From contig NZ_BMUG01000015.1 in the NCBI RefSeq assembly GCF_014650075.1, positions 92,128 to 156,127 of the forward strand: DNA of 64,000 nt, given 5' to 3'. This DNA is from Streptomyces microflavus. Lineage in GTDB: Bacteria; Actinomycetota; Actinomycetes; Streptomycetales; Streptomycetaceae. Made by a program: the position numbers and the translations under genes. Every line of letters begins with the position of its first letter. Positions within the stretch are counted from its first letter, which is position 1. The notes beneath the pieces are model-generated. The model ran no database searches and was not told the DNA's origin. It worked only from the letters and a program-made list of their open reading frames with translations. Positions 34,531 to 44,600 of the stretch are shown in pieces.

Positions 34531-35338
34531 GGCAAGTCCTCGACTCCACGACTCCGGGATTCCCCGAACGAAGAAGCGACCTCCCGGCGGGGCCACTTCC
34601 TTACCCGGCCAAGCGTGATCGCCACGATGAGTGCGACAAGGCCTCCGACCAGAGCGGCACGCGCACCCGCGACCTCTCAAGCAAATACGGGCCGCCCCCC
34701 GAACGCCAAGGACCTGTCCAGGCAAGTCGGCGGAACGCGGGCCACCGCCCGCTAGGACGCCGGCACCGCGCTCACCGCAGTCGCCCGTCTCGTCGGACCA
34801 CGGTCACCAGCCGTCTCATCGCCGACTCCCCTCCGGTTACGCCCTCCTGTTCGACCTAGCCGAACTCGTCCAGGCCTCCTAACCCGCGGCCGAGACGAGA
34901 AAAGGCTTCCGTCTGGCGAACCTCCTCCTGGAGCTGATGAAGAGGGCAGGCGCTTCTCGGCCAAGCTCGGCGGTGGTGTGCGGGAAAAGAGCTGAGGCGC
35001 GAGAGGCAGAGCAGGACGACCGTTGGCAGGGCCGCGGCCGGAACAGCTGATCTACATTGCAATCCAAGAAAGCGGAGTGGGCTCCGGTGCCCCTGCGGCC
35101 GGTGCGGCGAGAACCGGAACGGCTGACGGAGAGCGTTGTGCGGGGCCGCGCTTCTGGGACAGTGGGCATCGGATTCCGAACCTGTGGCACGCCGCAGGGC
35201 GCGTGCTCTGCCGCCTCCTCCAGAGCCGCAGAGGGCTGATGCAAGCGCCCCTCGCGCGGCGGTACGTGTCCGGATCTTCGCACCACCGCCCCGGATCGCG
35301 CAGGCAGTACCCGACCTCATCAACCAGGGGGACCGCCC
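34531..35338. other. Intergenic region without an identified gene
   Basis: Frames on both strands read as Arg/Pro/Ser-rich low-complexity sequence. A short plus-strand stretch near 34885-34960 (ETRKGFRLANLLLELMKRAG) may be a gene remnant. The right end carries the leader of the secreted protein gene (ACCAGGGGGACC before its ATG). Confidence 0.4.
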
Positions 35339-36448
35339 ATGCACGCCCGTACCGCAGCCCCGTCGAGAAGACCCGCCCGGGCCGTTCTGCTTGTCTTCGC
35401 CATGCTGGCCGCTCTCCTGGCCGCAGCCGTTCCCGCCGCCACCCCTGCTCACGCCGCCGTTCCCGACCGCTGGGGATTCGCCTACCTGGACAATGCAACC
35501 CCGCCTCCCGGCTACGTTCCCGACCCCTCACGACAATGGGGTAGTTGGACCTCACCGTCCACCAACCCCGTCAAGGTCGACCAGATCGGCCTCGGCTCCT
35601 ACGTCGTGCACTTTCCCCTGATCGGCGGACCGGGAGGGATCGCTCATGCCACCGCCGTGAGCAGTGCTGCCCGCTGGTGCCAAATCGCCGACTGGAAAAG
35701 CGTGGGGCCCGGCCAGGACGTCTACGTGAACTGCTACGTCCCGAGCGGCGCGCCCGCCAACTCCCTCTTCACCGTCCTCTACACGAGCAGCAGCGGTCTG
35801 CCCACCACCCCGTCCGGGTCGTACGGCTATCTGAACTCGGACAGCAGTGGCACTGTCCTCACCCAGTACAACTCCACGGGTGCCGTCAACGCGGTGAGCA
35901 AGGGCGCGACTGGCCTCTGGAAGGCGTGGCTTCCCGGTCTTGGCCTCTCCGGCAACGCCGGCAATCTCCAGGTCACTGCGGTCGACGCGAAGAAGGGCGC
36001 GCGATGCAAGGTGTCCGACTGGTCACCCGGCACGGCTGGGCAGACCATCGTGGTCGCCTGCTACGACGCTTCGAACGCCCCTTACGACAGCGAGTGGACT
36101 CTGAGCTACTCGTATCTGCGCGCGGTCCACGGACCGGCCTTTGCGCCGAGGTCCTTCGGATATCTCTGGTACAACGGTTCACTGCCCCCTCTGACCAACT
36201 ACAACTCCAGCGGAGCCACCAACACCCTCGCAGGCTCGGGGGCACCTTTCACGGTGACCTTGCCATCGGTGGCCGTCCCGTCGGACACCGCGCACGTCAC
36301 CGCCTACGGGAAGGGCCCCGAGTACTGCGGCCTGTACGCGTCCTGGGCCAGGACCAGTGGTTCCGTCCGGCTCTACGTGGCATGCTTCAGCGCGGGCGGA
36401 ACACCGGTGAAGACTCCCTTCTTCGCCGCCTACACGTCTGCGGTCTGA
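35339..36448 (+). CDS. Secreted three-repeat protein, unknown
   Basis: The 369-residue protein starts at ATG 35339 with GGGGGA upstream. A clear Sec signal peptide (basic ARTAAPSRRPARAV, hydrophobic LLVFAMLAALLAAAV, cleavage near TPAHAA) precedes three imperfect repeats of about 110 residues. These open WGFAYLDNATPPPGY, YGYLNSDSSGTVLTQYNS and FGYLWYNGSLPPLTNYNS. Each repeat ends in a strand pattern with a paired cysteine (WCQIADW/NCYVPSG, RCKVSDW/ACYDAS, YCGLYASW/ACFSAGG), suggesting one disulfide per repeat. It is probably an extracellular or surface protein with no known enzymatic motif. A good terminator follows. Confidence 0.8.
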   Translation: MHARTAAPSRRPARAVLLVFAMLAALLAAAVPAATPAHAAVPDRWGFAYLDNATPPPGYVPDPSRQWGSWTSPSTNPVKVDQIGLGSYVVHFPLIGGPGGIAHATAVSSAARWCQIADWKSVGPGQDVYVNCYVPSGAPANSLFTVLYTSSSGLPTTPSGSYGYLNSDSSGTVLTQYNSTGAVNAVSKGATGLWKAWLPGLGLSGNAGNLQVTAVDAKKGARCKVSDWSPGTAGQTIVVACYDASNAPYDSEWTLSYSYLRAVHGPAFAPRSFGYLWYNGSLPPLTNYNSSGATNTLAGSGAPFTVTLPSVAVPSDTAHVTAYGKGPEYCGLYASWARTSGSVRLYVACFSAGGTPVKTPFFAAYTSAV

Positions 36449-36491
36449 GCTGCTGAGCAGAGCGGCTCAGCGAATTGAACCAGGCAGCAAG

Positions 36492-36518
36492 AAGGCCCGG
36501 GTCTCTGACCTGGGCCTT
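36492..36518 (+). terminator. Stem-loop terminator after the secreted protein gene
   Basis: AAGGCCCGGGTC and GACCTGGGCCTT pair over 12 bp (one G-U) around a 3-base loop, 44 bases beyond the stop. Confidence 0.75.
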
Positions 36519-36843
36519 CGCCATGACGCAAGTCACAGTAATCAAATTTCCTCGGGCGCACTGGCACAGGATAAAGGTGGCCGGGCCCATCCGAGAACGA
36601 TTCGATGTGATGTTGTTTCAGTAAGCGGAATGCGTTGCCGGCTCCTGGCATGATTGCAAGGTTCAGGCAGAGCGGGAGGGAGCCTCTTGTCGCCGGTGGC
36701 TTCGCCGCCAGGGCCTCGTCGTCCTCGTGAGCTGTCCGGTTGGATCGATTGATGTCCGAGATTGCCCAGCTCCTGATGGGGCTGGGCAGACCCTTGGAGG
36801 AAGTGAACGGCAGAACCTCAAGCCACCTTGGTACGGTGCACCG

Positions 36844-37035
36844 ATGCCAGCGATCAAGAAGTTTCAGGTGGCTTCTGACTGCGCAGAACCTGAGCGTATC
36901 GCTCGCTTCTGGTGCGAGGTGTTGGGGTACGTCGCACCGCCGCCACCAGAGGGATTTGCCACTCGGGATGACAACAGCCGCTTGGGCAGCGGGGTTCCTG
37001 ATTCGCCCGCAAGCGGTGGAAGATCCCGCAGCACG
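36844..37035 (+). pseudogene. Fragment of a VOC/glyoxalase-family protein
   Basis: From ATG 36844 the frame encodes KFQVASDCAEPERIARFWCE and VLGYVAPPPPEGFATRDD, the N-terminus of a vicinal-oxygen-chelate protein. Similarity is then lost through a shift, with the frame ending soon after. About one third of the domain remains. Confidence 0.65.
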
Positions 37036-37213
37036 CAGGGCCTGAGTGGCATTCGATAGGAGTTTTACTCGGATGCACAGATCCCTATTGTGGCCAGCAC
37101 CCCCTCTCTACTCACGTCATCACCAACATTGCGAAATCTGGGGGGCGTTGGTGATCCTTTACATGATAGAGTCTTAATGAATTATCAGGACGACGCAACA
37201 AAAGGGGAATGGC

Positions 37214-37813
37214 GTGGGTACCGAGAAGGTTACGGCTCGACGTATTACGGCCGAGGAGACTTCAGGTTTGGACCTCCAGGACAGCATCTTCGTCCTGGCA
37301 GGGATGGATGGCGTCTCCCCCGACTGCTACGCACGAGCTTTCCTCACGAAGCCGGGAAGGAATTTCGAGGGTGGCTCCTTCACCGTGCGGACGGTATTCG
37401 GCGACGAGATTCACATCTTTCCCGATAATGCTGAAGAGGGCGGGGTCTGGATCGCGGAGAAGGCAGGGGAGAAAATCGAGGTTCTCCAGAGCGCCGGCGT
37501 TCTCCTGAACCTGGCCCTCTTCGTCCCCGGGGGAAGCAAGGAGTCTCTGGAATCGCTCTATTCCGCTGCCCGGGACGCGTTCGGAGCAGGGATCGTCCAG
37601 CGTTGGAGCGAGGAAGTCGTCGAAGTACCGGACGCCAAGGTTGACCTGTACGAGGAGCCGGCCCGGGGACGGAAGAACACGAACGGCCAGAACCGCGACC
37701 GCCGCGCCCTGGACATCTACCCGACTCGAGTCCGGTTCCTGGAGCCCAGCGAGGGCTGGAAGTTCGTCGTGGAACCGCACAAGGAGATCATCGACGAGAC
37801 ACCGACGATCTGA
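37214..37813 (+). CDS. Unknown 199-residue protein
   Basis: It starts at GTG 37214 with AAAAGGGG eight bases upstream. The acidic soluble protein has a beta-rich first half (DSIFVLAGMDGVSPDCYARA, FTVRTVFGDEIHIFPDN) and a helical second half (LESLYSAARDAFGAGIVQRW). The leader at 37070-37200 is distinctly AT-richer than the surroundings (CTTTACATGATAGAGTCTTA), which suggests horizontal acquisition. It ends just before a perfect terminator. No family is recognised. Confidence 0.65.
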   Translation: MGTEKVTARRITAEETSGLDLQDSIFVLAGMDGVSPDCYARAFLTKPGRNFEGGSFTVRTVFGDEIHIFPDNAEEGGVWIAEKAGEKIEVLQSAGVLLNLALFVPGGSKESLESLYSAARDAFGAGIVQRWSEEVVEVPDAKVDLYEEPARGRKNTNGQNRDRRALDIYPTRVRFLEPSEGWKFVVEPHKEIIDETPTI

Positions 37814-37843
37814 CCTGACGGCAGGTTAGCTACTATTTCGCGG

Positions 37844-37869
37844 GAGCCCGTCAGCAAGCTGACGGGCTC
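37844..37869 (+). terminator. Perfect stem-loop terminator
   Basis: GAGCCCGTCAGC and GCTGACGGGCTC pair over 12 bp with a two-base centre, 30 bases after the 37214-37813 stop, followed by TTCGCC. Confidence 0.8.
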
Positions 37870-38320
37870 TTCGCCCGTGGGGCCGCGGCTGACTCGGCCC
37901 TCCACGAGTCGTCTGCCAAACTCACGCACCTCTTCAAGCGGTGCGCCGGCCTCGACCCGGTACGCGAGGCCGACCATCACGCCTTGAGGCGAGGACACCC
38001 GATCGAGCGGGGTCGTAGGCCCCAGAAGTGCCAGGGTCTGGCACTTCGCCTTCCCGGTGCCCCAGACCGCTTCCCCACAGCCCATAGAGATCACCAAGGT
38101 CGCTCTCAAGCGCGTCCCTCCCGGGATCGAGGCGCTGGAGCAGGAGAGCGGAGAGTCAGCAGGTTGCAGTCCAACCCGGGCCAGCCGCAGGCATCTCAAC
38201 CATCGCGAGACCGCGTTTCGAGGTCGCTCCGGTGCGGCCGGGGTGTCCTCATGGGCGCTGCGGAACGCGGACACGAATACTCAGCTGACGGTTACCCCGC
38301 CGCAGGATACGGTCGTACAC
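37870..38320. other. Region with a possible minus-strand gene fragment
   Basis: A minus-strand frame around 37860-38020 reads TTPLDRVSSPQGVMVGLAYR, then APLEEVREFGRRLVEGRVSR. This looks like genuine coding sequence, but it lacks a start and meets the terminator of the convergent gene. I cannot name it. Confidence 0.35.
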
Positions 38321-38776
38321 ATGATCGAACTCACCGCTATTCGCCGCTATACCGCCACGGATGAGAGCGCCGCGATGGACGTCTGGTCCAGGGCCAGCCG
38401 CATTGCACACCCCTTCATCTGTGGTGAGGGCGAGGGCGAGCGCGCACGCAAGATGCGTGAGGTCTACCTCGTCCACGCGGAAAACTGGGTCGCCGAGTCG
38501 AACGGCCGCGTGGTGGCTCTCCTCGGCCTCCTGGACGCCGAGATCGGTGGCCTCTTTGTAGCTCCGGAAGCACAGGGCAAGGGCGTAGGCCGACAACTGG
38601 TGGCACACGCAGCGGCTTTGCGCGGGCCCCTGACTCTCGATGTGTACGAGAAGAACGTGGAAGCCCGGCACTTCTACGCCCGGATGGACTTCATGGAAGA
38701 GAGCCGTCGCGTCGACGACGATTACGACGAAGTCATGCTCAAGCTTGTTCGACCGGCCCCAAAGAACCAGGACTGA
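38321..38776 (+). CDS. GNAT-family N-acetyltransferase
   Basis: The 151-residue acetyltransferase starts at ATG 38321. The acetyl-CoA loop is in VAPEAQGKGVGRQLVAHAA, preceded by GLLDAEIGGLFV. The C-terminal VYEKNVEARHFYARMDFMEE block is typical of YjdJ/PhnO-like small-molecule acetyltransferases. It is short but complete. No operon partner. Confidence 0.83.
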   Translation: MIELTAIRRYTATDESAAMDVWSRASRIAHPFICGEGEGERARKMREVYLVHAENWVAESNGRVVALLGLLDAEIGGLFVAPEAQGKGVGRQLVAHAAALRGPLTLDVYEKNVEARHFYARMDFMEESRRVDDDYDEVMLKLVRPAPKNQD

Positions 38777-39061
38777 AACTGTGAGGTACGGCGAGGGTGC
38801 CTCCGGAGACCACCGGCTTCGGCCAACAAGCTGACCGCCGCCCCGGACTGCACCCTCCGACTCCCCCAAGCTAGTGCGGAGAGCCACGCGACGCGATCCG
38901 CCGTGACGGCTCCGCTCCGTCGGGAGCAGCTACTGCATGCGGTGGCGGCGCAGCCCGCGTTCGCCGGGGACCCGCCGGTGCGCACACTACGAGGCGCCCC
39001 GCCAATCCGCCCCGCCAATCCGCCCCTGCCGGAGGAACACGCACGTCGGCGAGGGGGTCAT

Positions 39062-39199
39062 GGGATCCTCGCCACCCATCAGCGCACCGACCTGCGCATC
39101 GTCGCCGCCTCCCCCACCGTCACCCGCCTCTTCGACGTCATCGGCGCCGTCACCTTCCTCCACATTCACCCCACCGTCGAAGCCGCACACGCCCCCTGA
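39062..39199 (+). pseudogene. C-terminal fragment of a STAS-domain anti-anti-sigma factor
   Basis: The frame ATHQRTDLRIVAASPTVTRL, then FDVIGAVTFLHIHPTVEAAH, closely parallels the C-terminus of the intact STAS protein at 47576-47896 (VHQRTDLRIAAPSPRVARLF). The N-terminal half with the phosphorylatable serine is missing. It is probably a truncated duplicate within the stress island. Confidence 0.65.
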
Positions 39200-39219
39200 T
39201 CGACATGACGATCAGGGCT

Positions 39220-39245
39220 GTCTGAGAATGCGTGGGGCCGGGTAA
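39220..39245 (+). promoter_or_regulatory. SigB-like promoter candidate upstream of the RsbW-type kinase
   Basis: GTCT at 39220-39223 and GGGTAA at 39240-39245 with a 16-base spacer fit the Streptomyces SigB pattern GNNT-N14-16-GGGTA, 60 bases before the ATG. The motif is short and occurs by chance several times in a window this size. Confidence 0.35.
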
Positions 39246-39305
39246 GCGGCAGAGGCGACCGGAGCGGATGAGCCGCCGGTTCGTGTTGACAGGGGAACTT
39301 CTTCC

Positions 39306-39779
39306 ATGGAGCAGCTGACGATGACCGGGCAGAAACGACGAGAGGCGGCTGCCAGGGGGACCGTGCGGGACAGTGCCGCATACGACATGGCACCCGGTGA
39401 GATCGCCCGGGCCCGCGCGTTCGTCAGAGAATTCCTTGAAACCGCCCGGTCGCAGCACGGACTGACCATCTCCACACGGGCCGCTGACATCTCCCAGCTG
39501 GTCGTGAGCGAACTGGCCACCAACGTCTGCAAGTACGCACCGGGCCCTTGTCTGCTCGACGTCGAAAGCGATGGCGTCCTGCTGGACATCTCCATGTGGG
39601 ACTCCGGCCCCGTCCTACCCACCGCCTCCCCCGCCGACCCCACACGGATCGGCCAGCACGGCCTCGAACTCGTCCTCATGGTCTGCCAGAGCTTCACCGT
39701 GCACAGCGAACCCGTCGGCAAACGCATACGTGTCCAGATCCCCCTCAACGGAGACCCCAGCGCCCCGAACACCTGGTAG
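39306..39779 (+). CDS. RsbW-like ATP-binding anti-sigma kinase
   Basis: The 157-residue HATPase_c_2 protein has the N-box at SELATNVCKYAPGP and the G-boxes at WDSGPVLP and DPTRIGQHGLELVLMVC. These small GHKL proteins bind SigB/SigF-type sigma factors or phosphorylate STAS antagonists. Here a STAS relic lies just upstream and several STAS and phosphatase genes within 10 kb. The first 30 residues are basic and variable, so the start may be a few codons further in. Confidence 0.85.
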   Translation: MEQLTMTGQKRREAAARGTVRDSAAYDMAPGEIARARAFVREFLETARSQHGLTISTRAADISQLVVSELATNVCKYAPGPCLLDVESDGVLLDISMWDSGPVLPTASPADPTRIGQHGLELVLMVCQSFTVHSEPVGKRIRVQIPLNGDPSAPNTW

Positions 39780-39966
39780 AAGACCCGCCGCGATGGCGCC
39801 CCCACCGAGCGGCCCGTGCCGAAATGCTTCGCATGCCCCGGGCCCGGGCGACAGCCGAGAAGGACCAGTGGGTGCTCTGCATCACTCCGCGGACACTCAC
39901 CTCCGCCTCCGCGCGGCCCGCTGCGCGGACATCATCGTCACCGACGTCAGGGCCCGGGCATGGCAC

Positions 39967-39996
39967 GGCCCCGCTGGAGCAGAGCTCCGCGGGGCC
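39967..39996 (-). terminator. Stem-loop terminator downstream of the csbD-like gene
   Basis: GGCCCCGC and GCGGGGCC enclose a second helix GGAGC/GCTCC with an AGA loop, 23 bases past the stop of the CsbD gene on the minus strand. Confidence 0.7.
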
Positions 39997-40018
39997 TGAT
40001 GCAACCGGCTGCACGATG

Positions 40019-40192
40019 TCAGTCGGTGAGGGCGTCCTTGACCTTCTCCTTGGCCTGACGGGCGTCGCCCTTGGCCTGATCGGTCCGGCCTTCGGCCGTG
40101 AGCCGCTCATTGCCAACGGTACGGCCGGCGACTTCCTTGATCTTGCCCTTGGCCTGCTCAGTCTTCGCCTGGGCCTTCTCATCAGCAGCCAT
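40019..40192 (-). CDS. CsbD-family general stress protein
   Basis: The 57-residue highly charged helical protein (AKTEQAKGKIKEVAGRTVGN, AEGRTDQAKGDARQAKEKVK) has the CsbD signature of KG-K-x2-G repeats. CsbD-like genes are classical SigB-dependent stress genes of unknown biochemical role. Its start is ATG 40192. A SigB-like box with one mismatch lies upstream, and it sits in the RsbW/STAS island, consistent with SigB control. Confidence 0.9.
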   Translation of the reverse strand: MAADEKAQAKTEQAKGKIKEVAGRTVGNERLTAEGRTDQAKGDARQAKEKVKDALTD

Positions 40193-40238
40193 GCCACTCA
40201 CACCCTTGCTCTGCTCGACGTTGCGGTCCTCCACCACC

Positions 40239-40262
40239 TGACCCCCGACGCCGTCTTCAAAC
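40239..40262 (-). promoter_or_regulatory. SigB-like promoter candidate for the csbD-like gene
   Basis: Read on the minus strand, GTTT (40262-40259), 14 bases, then GGGTCA (40244-40239). One base departs from GGGTAC/T. It lies about 47 bases before the ATG. CsbD genes are typical members of this regulon. Confidence 0.4.
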
Positions 40263-40415
40263 GTGCAGCTCGCCGATCCTGGCGAATATGGACGAAAAAC
40301 AGTGCCTGACCTGCGGTGCAGAGAAGGACTCGCTCGGAAGGACTCCTCTGTCGTCACAGGGAGCCAGAGGTCCGCCCGTGGACCACCCTGCCGAGTGAGG
40401 GCAGGATCGGACCCT

Positions 40416-41000
40416 ATGGGTGACGAGATGATGATTGCGCTGATCGGGGCTGGGAGCGCCCTCGCGGGTGCCCTGATCGGAGGGGCGGCGGCGGTGATGG
40501 GGGCGGCCAGGGCGGCTCGGAGCGCCTACTTCGGGCCGCTGGACGTCGCACGCCGCGAGGGGCAGCGCGAGGCGTACGTGGCACTGCTCAAAGCTGCCGA
40601 CACATACGAGGCGGAAACGGCCTCAGCGGTTGAGCACGCGCGCCTTCTGCTGGAAAACTCGACCCGTGGGTCGGCACACCGCCCCCTGCGCTCCGGCCCG
40701 GATGAGCTTGCCGGGTATCGGGATTCCATCTCCTCCGCAGCCACACATCACCCGGTGACGGCCGCTGCCCGGCAGGTCGAGCTTGAGGGCCCGACCCGCG
40801 TCGCCGAGGCCGCCAAAGCTGTTCGGGCAGCTGCCCAGCAACTCGCAGTCACGCTGACCGGTGTCGAGAGGGGCTTCGGTCACCCTGACGAAGGCCTGGG
40901 TCCGGTGATTCCGGATCAAGCCCACGAGCAGCACGAGGCTTTGCGGTCCGCAATCAACGCGTTCGCCAGCGTCGCGGGTAAGCGCCTCAACACCTGGTAG
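40416..41000 (+). CDS. Membrane-anchored helical protein, unknown
   Basis: The 194-residue protein starts at ATG 40416. A single N-terminal hydrophobic, glycine-zipper-like helix (IALIGAGSALAGALIGGAAA) precedes a long cytoplasmic, alanine-rich coiled-coil region (REAYVALLKAADTYEAETAS, VAEAAKAVRAAAQQLAVTLT). This pattern is common among small Streptomyces membrane proteins of unknown function. It stands alone between the csbD-like and STAS genes. Confidence 0.65.
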   Translation: MGDEMMIALIGAGSALAGALIGGAAAVMGAARAARSAYFGPLDVARREGQREAYVALLKAADTYEAETASAVEHARLLLENSTRGSAHRPLRSGPDELAGYRDSISSAATHHPVTAAARQVELEGPTRVAEAAKAVRAAAQQLAVTLTGVERGFGHPDEGLGPVIPDQAHEQHEALRSAINAFASVAGKRLNTW

Positions 41001-41306
41001 CCGAAAGTGCACGGGCTGGACCGCATCCGCCCGGGCCTTGAACGGCGTGCAACTCGTTGCCCGTCAGCCGGCTACGGCCATCCGTGATTTCGCTGCTTTC
41101 CGGTGCTCGGTGAACCTGTATCCCATCGGCGTCACCCTGGAGTTCACGATGACGGTTCCAGAAGGCACGTGCGTTCTCATGGCCACCTGGTCGGGTCAGG
41201 CCCCTGACCCGGCGACAGGCCACGCCTCTTCCGGTACGCGACGCTACGAACTTCGCTCGATCGTCCGGCGGACGCTCGGCCGGCGGCGGACGCCGGTCGT
41301 GCGGTC

Positions 41307-41600
41307 TCAGACGTCCGGGCCGCGGGTCGTGGTCAGGTCGGCGAGTCCGGAGATCGTCAGGACGGGGGTCAGGAGCGGGCCTGCGATGAGTTCGAGGCGG
41401 TCGGCGTGGGCGAACAGAACGCTCAGACCGGCGCTGTCGAGGTAGTCGACTTCAGTGAGGTCGATGACGAGGGGGCCTGCGGTGGCGTCGAGAGCGGCTG
41501 CCAAGGCGTCGGTATTGCTCATGTCGATCTCGCCGACGGCCTTGAGCAGGGGTGTGCCGTCCGGTCGGCTGCGGGCAGTGAGGGTGAGCGGTGTGGTCAT
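41307..41600 (-). CDS. STAS-domain anti-anti-sigma factor
   Basis: The 97-residue RsbV/SpoIIAA-like protein has the phosphorylatable serine in VDYLDSAGLSVLFAHADRL, preceded by the LVIDLTEVDYL strand. Its ATG overlaps the last base of the stop of the giant kinase-phosphatase gene (TGATG), so both are made together. Dephosphorylation by the RsbU-like module of that protein would let it capture an RsbW-type kinase and free a sigma factor. Confidence 0.9.
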   Translation of the reverse strand: MTTPLTLTARSRPDGTPLLKAVGEIDMSNTDALAAALDATAGPLVIDLTEVDYLDSAGLSVLFAHADRLELIAGPLLTPVLTISGLADLTTTRGPDV

Positions 41601-44600
41601 CAGACGATCCTCGTGTGCATGCCGACGGTGGTGCCGGCCGGGCTGGGGGTGATGGTGACCTGCTGCATCATTGCGCGCATCAGCGTGACGCCCCGGCCGC
41701 GGTGGGCGTTGAGTTCGGGCTGGGGTGGCTTCCAGTTGCCGCTGTCCACGACGGACAGATGCAGGTCGTCCACGAGTGCCTCGGCCCGGAGGCGGATGGG
41801 CTCCCCTGGGTTGTGGCGGTGGCCGTGCTCGATGGCGTTGGCGCACGCTTCCCCGGCAGCGACCAGGACGTTCTGCACGGTGCGGGGCGGCAGGTCGCAC
41901 TGGTCCAGCCAGCTGCGCAACGCCTTGCGGACGGGGGCCAGCTGCTCCGACTCGGCGGGGAAGGTCATCTCCAGCGGTGCTGGGTGACGGTACAGCAGCA
42001 GGGCGACGTCGTCGTCATATCCTCCGGCCGGGGCGAGGCGTTCCATGACCTGCGTGGCGAGGTCGTCGACGGCGCTGTCGCGGCCTGCCTGGACCGCCTC
42101 GCCCGCCTGGTCGATGCCACTGGTCAGCGGGCGCCTTCGACGTTCGACGAGGCCGTCGGTGTAGAGCAGCAGCGTGGCCCGGGCGGGCACGTCGCATGCC
42201 GCCTCCGGGCGTGCGGTACCTGGGCGGACGGCCAGAGGGGCGTACCTGCCGCCGTCCAGCAGCACCGTTGTGCCGTCGGGGTGCGCAAGGATGCCCGGCG
42301 GGTGGCCTGCACTGGAGTACGTCAGGCGGCCGGTGTCGGGATTGAGGACACCGCAGAAGACGGTGGTGCACATGGCGCCGGGGACGCCGGCGGCGAAGTG
42401 GTCCAGCGCCATGAGGGTCCGGGCGGGACTGGCGTCCTGGAGCAGCAGGGCGCGGCAGGCGCTGCGCAGCTGGCCCATAACGGTAGCTGCTTCCAGTCCG
42501 CGGCCCACGCAGTCGCCCACGACGATACCTATGCGCCCGTCGGGCAGTGACACGGTGTCGTACCAGTCGCCGCCGACCTCCAAGGGTCGGGTGGCGGGTT
42601 CGTAACGGACGGCGAAGCCTTCGGGCAGCTGGGAGGGGCCGAGGATCGCACGCTGCAGGACGAGAGCGATCTCGCGCTGTTGGTCGATCTGGTGGGCACG
42701 GGTCAGGCCCTGGGCGAGGTGTCCGGCCAGGAGTGACAGCAGCAGCTGGTCCTCGCTGCTGAAGGGCCGTTGGTCGCCGAGGTCGACCCACAGCGCCATC
42801 GGGCCGTCGGGGTGTTCCAGGATGATGCCGGCCCCTGCGCTGTCCAAGGTCGGGGCGAGGAGGGGACGCTCGCACAGGTCGGTGAGTGCCTGGCGGCGTT
42901 CGGCGGGCAGTTGTTGCCAGGTCAGACCGGGTTCGGTGGCGGTCAGGGTGGGTGTGTCGCCGCGGTCGAAAACCACAGCCAGTACGGAAGTCGCGCGCCA
43001 CAGTTCCTTCAGTTCGGCCAAGGCAGCGCTCAGAGCTTGCGGCAGGTCCTCGGCCTGGGTCAGGCAGGTGCTGAGGGAAGCGAGGGCACTGTCGCGCTGA
43101 ATGGCGTAGTGGTCCGCGGTGGCGTCGCGGAAGGTCCCGACGGTGACGGTGCGCCCGCTGTCAGGATCCTGGGCCGGATTGAAGGTGGCGCTGATCCACA
43201 GGCGGTGCCCGTCGCGGTGTGTGACGGGGATGGTGTAGCTGCCCTTGTTCTGATCGAGGAGGCCGGCGAAGGCGTCGGCGACCTGCCGGTGGGCTTCCGG
43301 GTCGGTGTCGGCGTCCGGCCACCAGGGGTGCATCGAGGGGTAGGGCAGGTTCTCGGGGCCGTAACCGAGGATGTCGGTGAAGGCGGTGTTGATCTCTATG
43401 ACTGCGCCGTCCTGGTCGCAGACGAAGAACGCTTCCTGCAGGGAGTCGACGAGCGCGGTGCGCCAGCGAGCGTGGTGATTGCGCAACCGGGCCAGTTCGA
43501 CGTTCGCCCGCACCCGGGCGAGGAGTTCGGCGGCGGCGAACGGCTTGACGAGATAGTCGTCGGCGCCGGCCTGGAGGCCCTCGATCGACGCTTCCTGGCC
43601 CGCCCGTGCGGACAGCAGCAGCACGGGGACGGCTGCGGTGCGTGGATCGGTACGCAGAGCAGCGACCAGAGCAAGGCCGTCCAGGCGCGGCATCATGACG
43701 TCGCTGACCACGAGGTCGGGGGCTTGCGCACGGATCGCGTCCAGTGCGTCCAGGCCGTCGTTGACGGCGCGGACCTCGTAGCCCGCTCCGGCCAGTAGCC
43801 GGGAGAGGTACTCACGCATGTCGGCGTTGTCGTCGGCGATCAGCACCCGGGCGGCAATTCCCGGTCCCGTGACGGGCTCGCCGTCGATGGTGTCGACCGT
43901 TGATGCGCCTCGCTGCCCCCCGGGCAGCCAACGCAGTGCTTCTTGCACGTAGGGAGAGGCATGGACGGGTGCCGCGGAGGTGCCGGCTTGAGGCGTGAGG
44001 GCGTCGGAGGACAGGTGCGCGGCGCCGAACGGGAGGCGAATGCTGAAACTGGTGCCCTCGCCCTCGGTGCTGCGGGCGCTGATCGCGCCGCCGTGCAGGT
44101 TCACGAGTTCCTGGACGAGGGCGAGCCCGATGCCGCTGCCTTCGTTGGAGCGGGAGCGAGCGTTCTCGATACGGTGGAAGCGTTCGAACAGCCGGGGCAT
44201 CTCCTCCGCAGGGACGCCTATACCGGTGTCCCTGACGGTCACTACCGCCTCTCCGTTCGCAGCACGCACCACCACGGCGATCGAGCCGTCGAAGGTGAAC
44301 TTCAGCGCGTTACTGAGAAGGTTGAGCATCACCTTCTCCCACATGCTGCGGTCGATGTACACCGGCTCGTCCAGGGGAGGGCAGTCGACGATGAAATCGA
44401 GCCCGGCCCGGTCGATCGCCGAGCGGAAGACGCTGGCCAGTTCCGAGGTAACGGCGGCAAGATCCGCGGGCTCGTAGGTCGCCTGCATCCGGCCGGCTTC
44501 GATGCGGGAGAAGTCCAGCAGCGTGTTGACCAGTTTGCCCAACCGGAGTCCGTTGCGGTGGATCACCTCGAGCTCTTGTTGCACCTGGGGGTCGCTCTGC

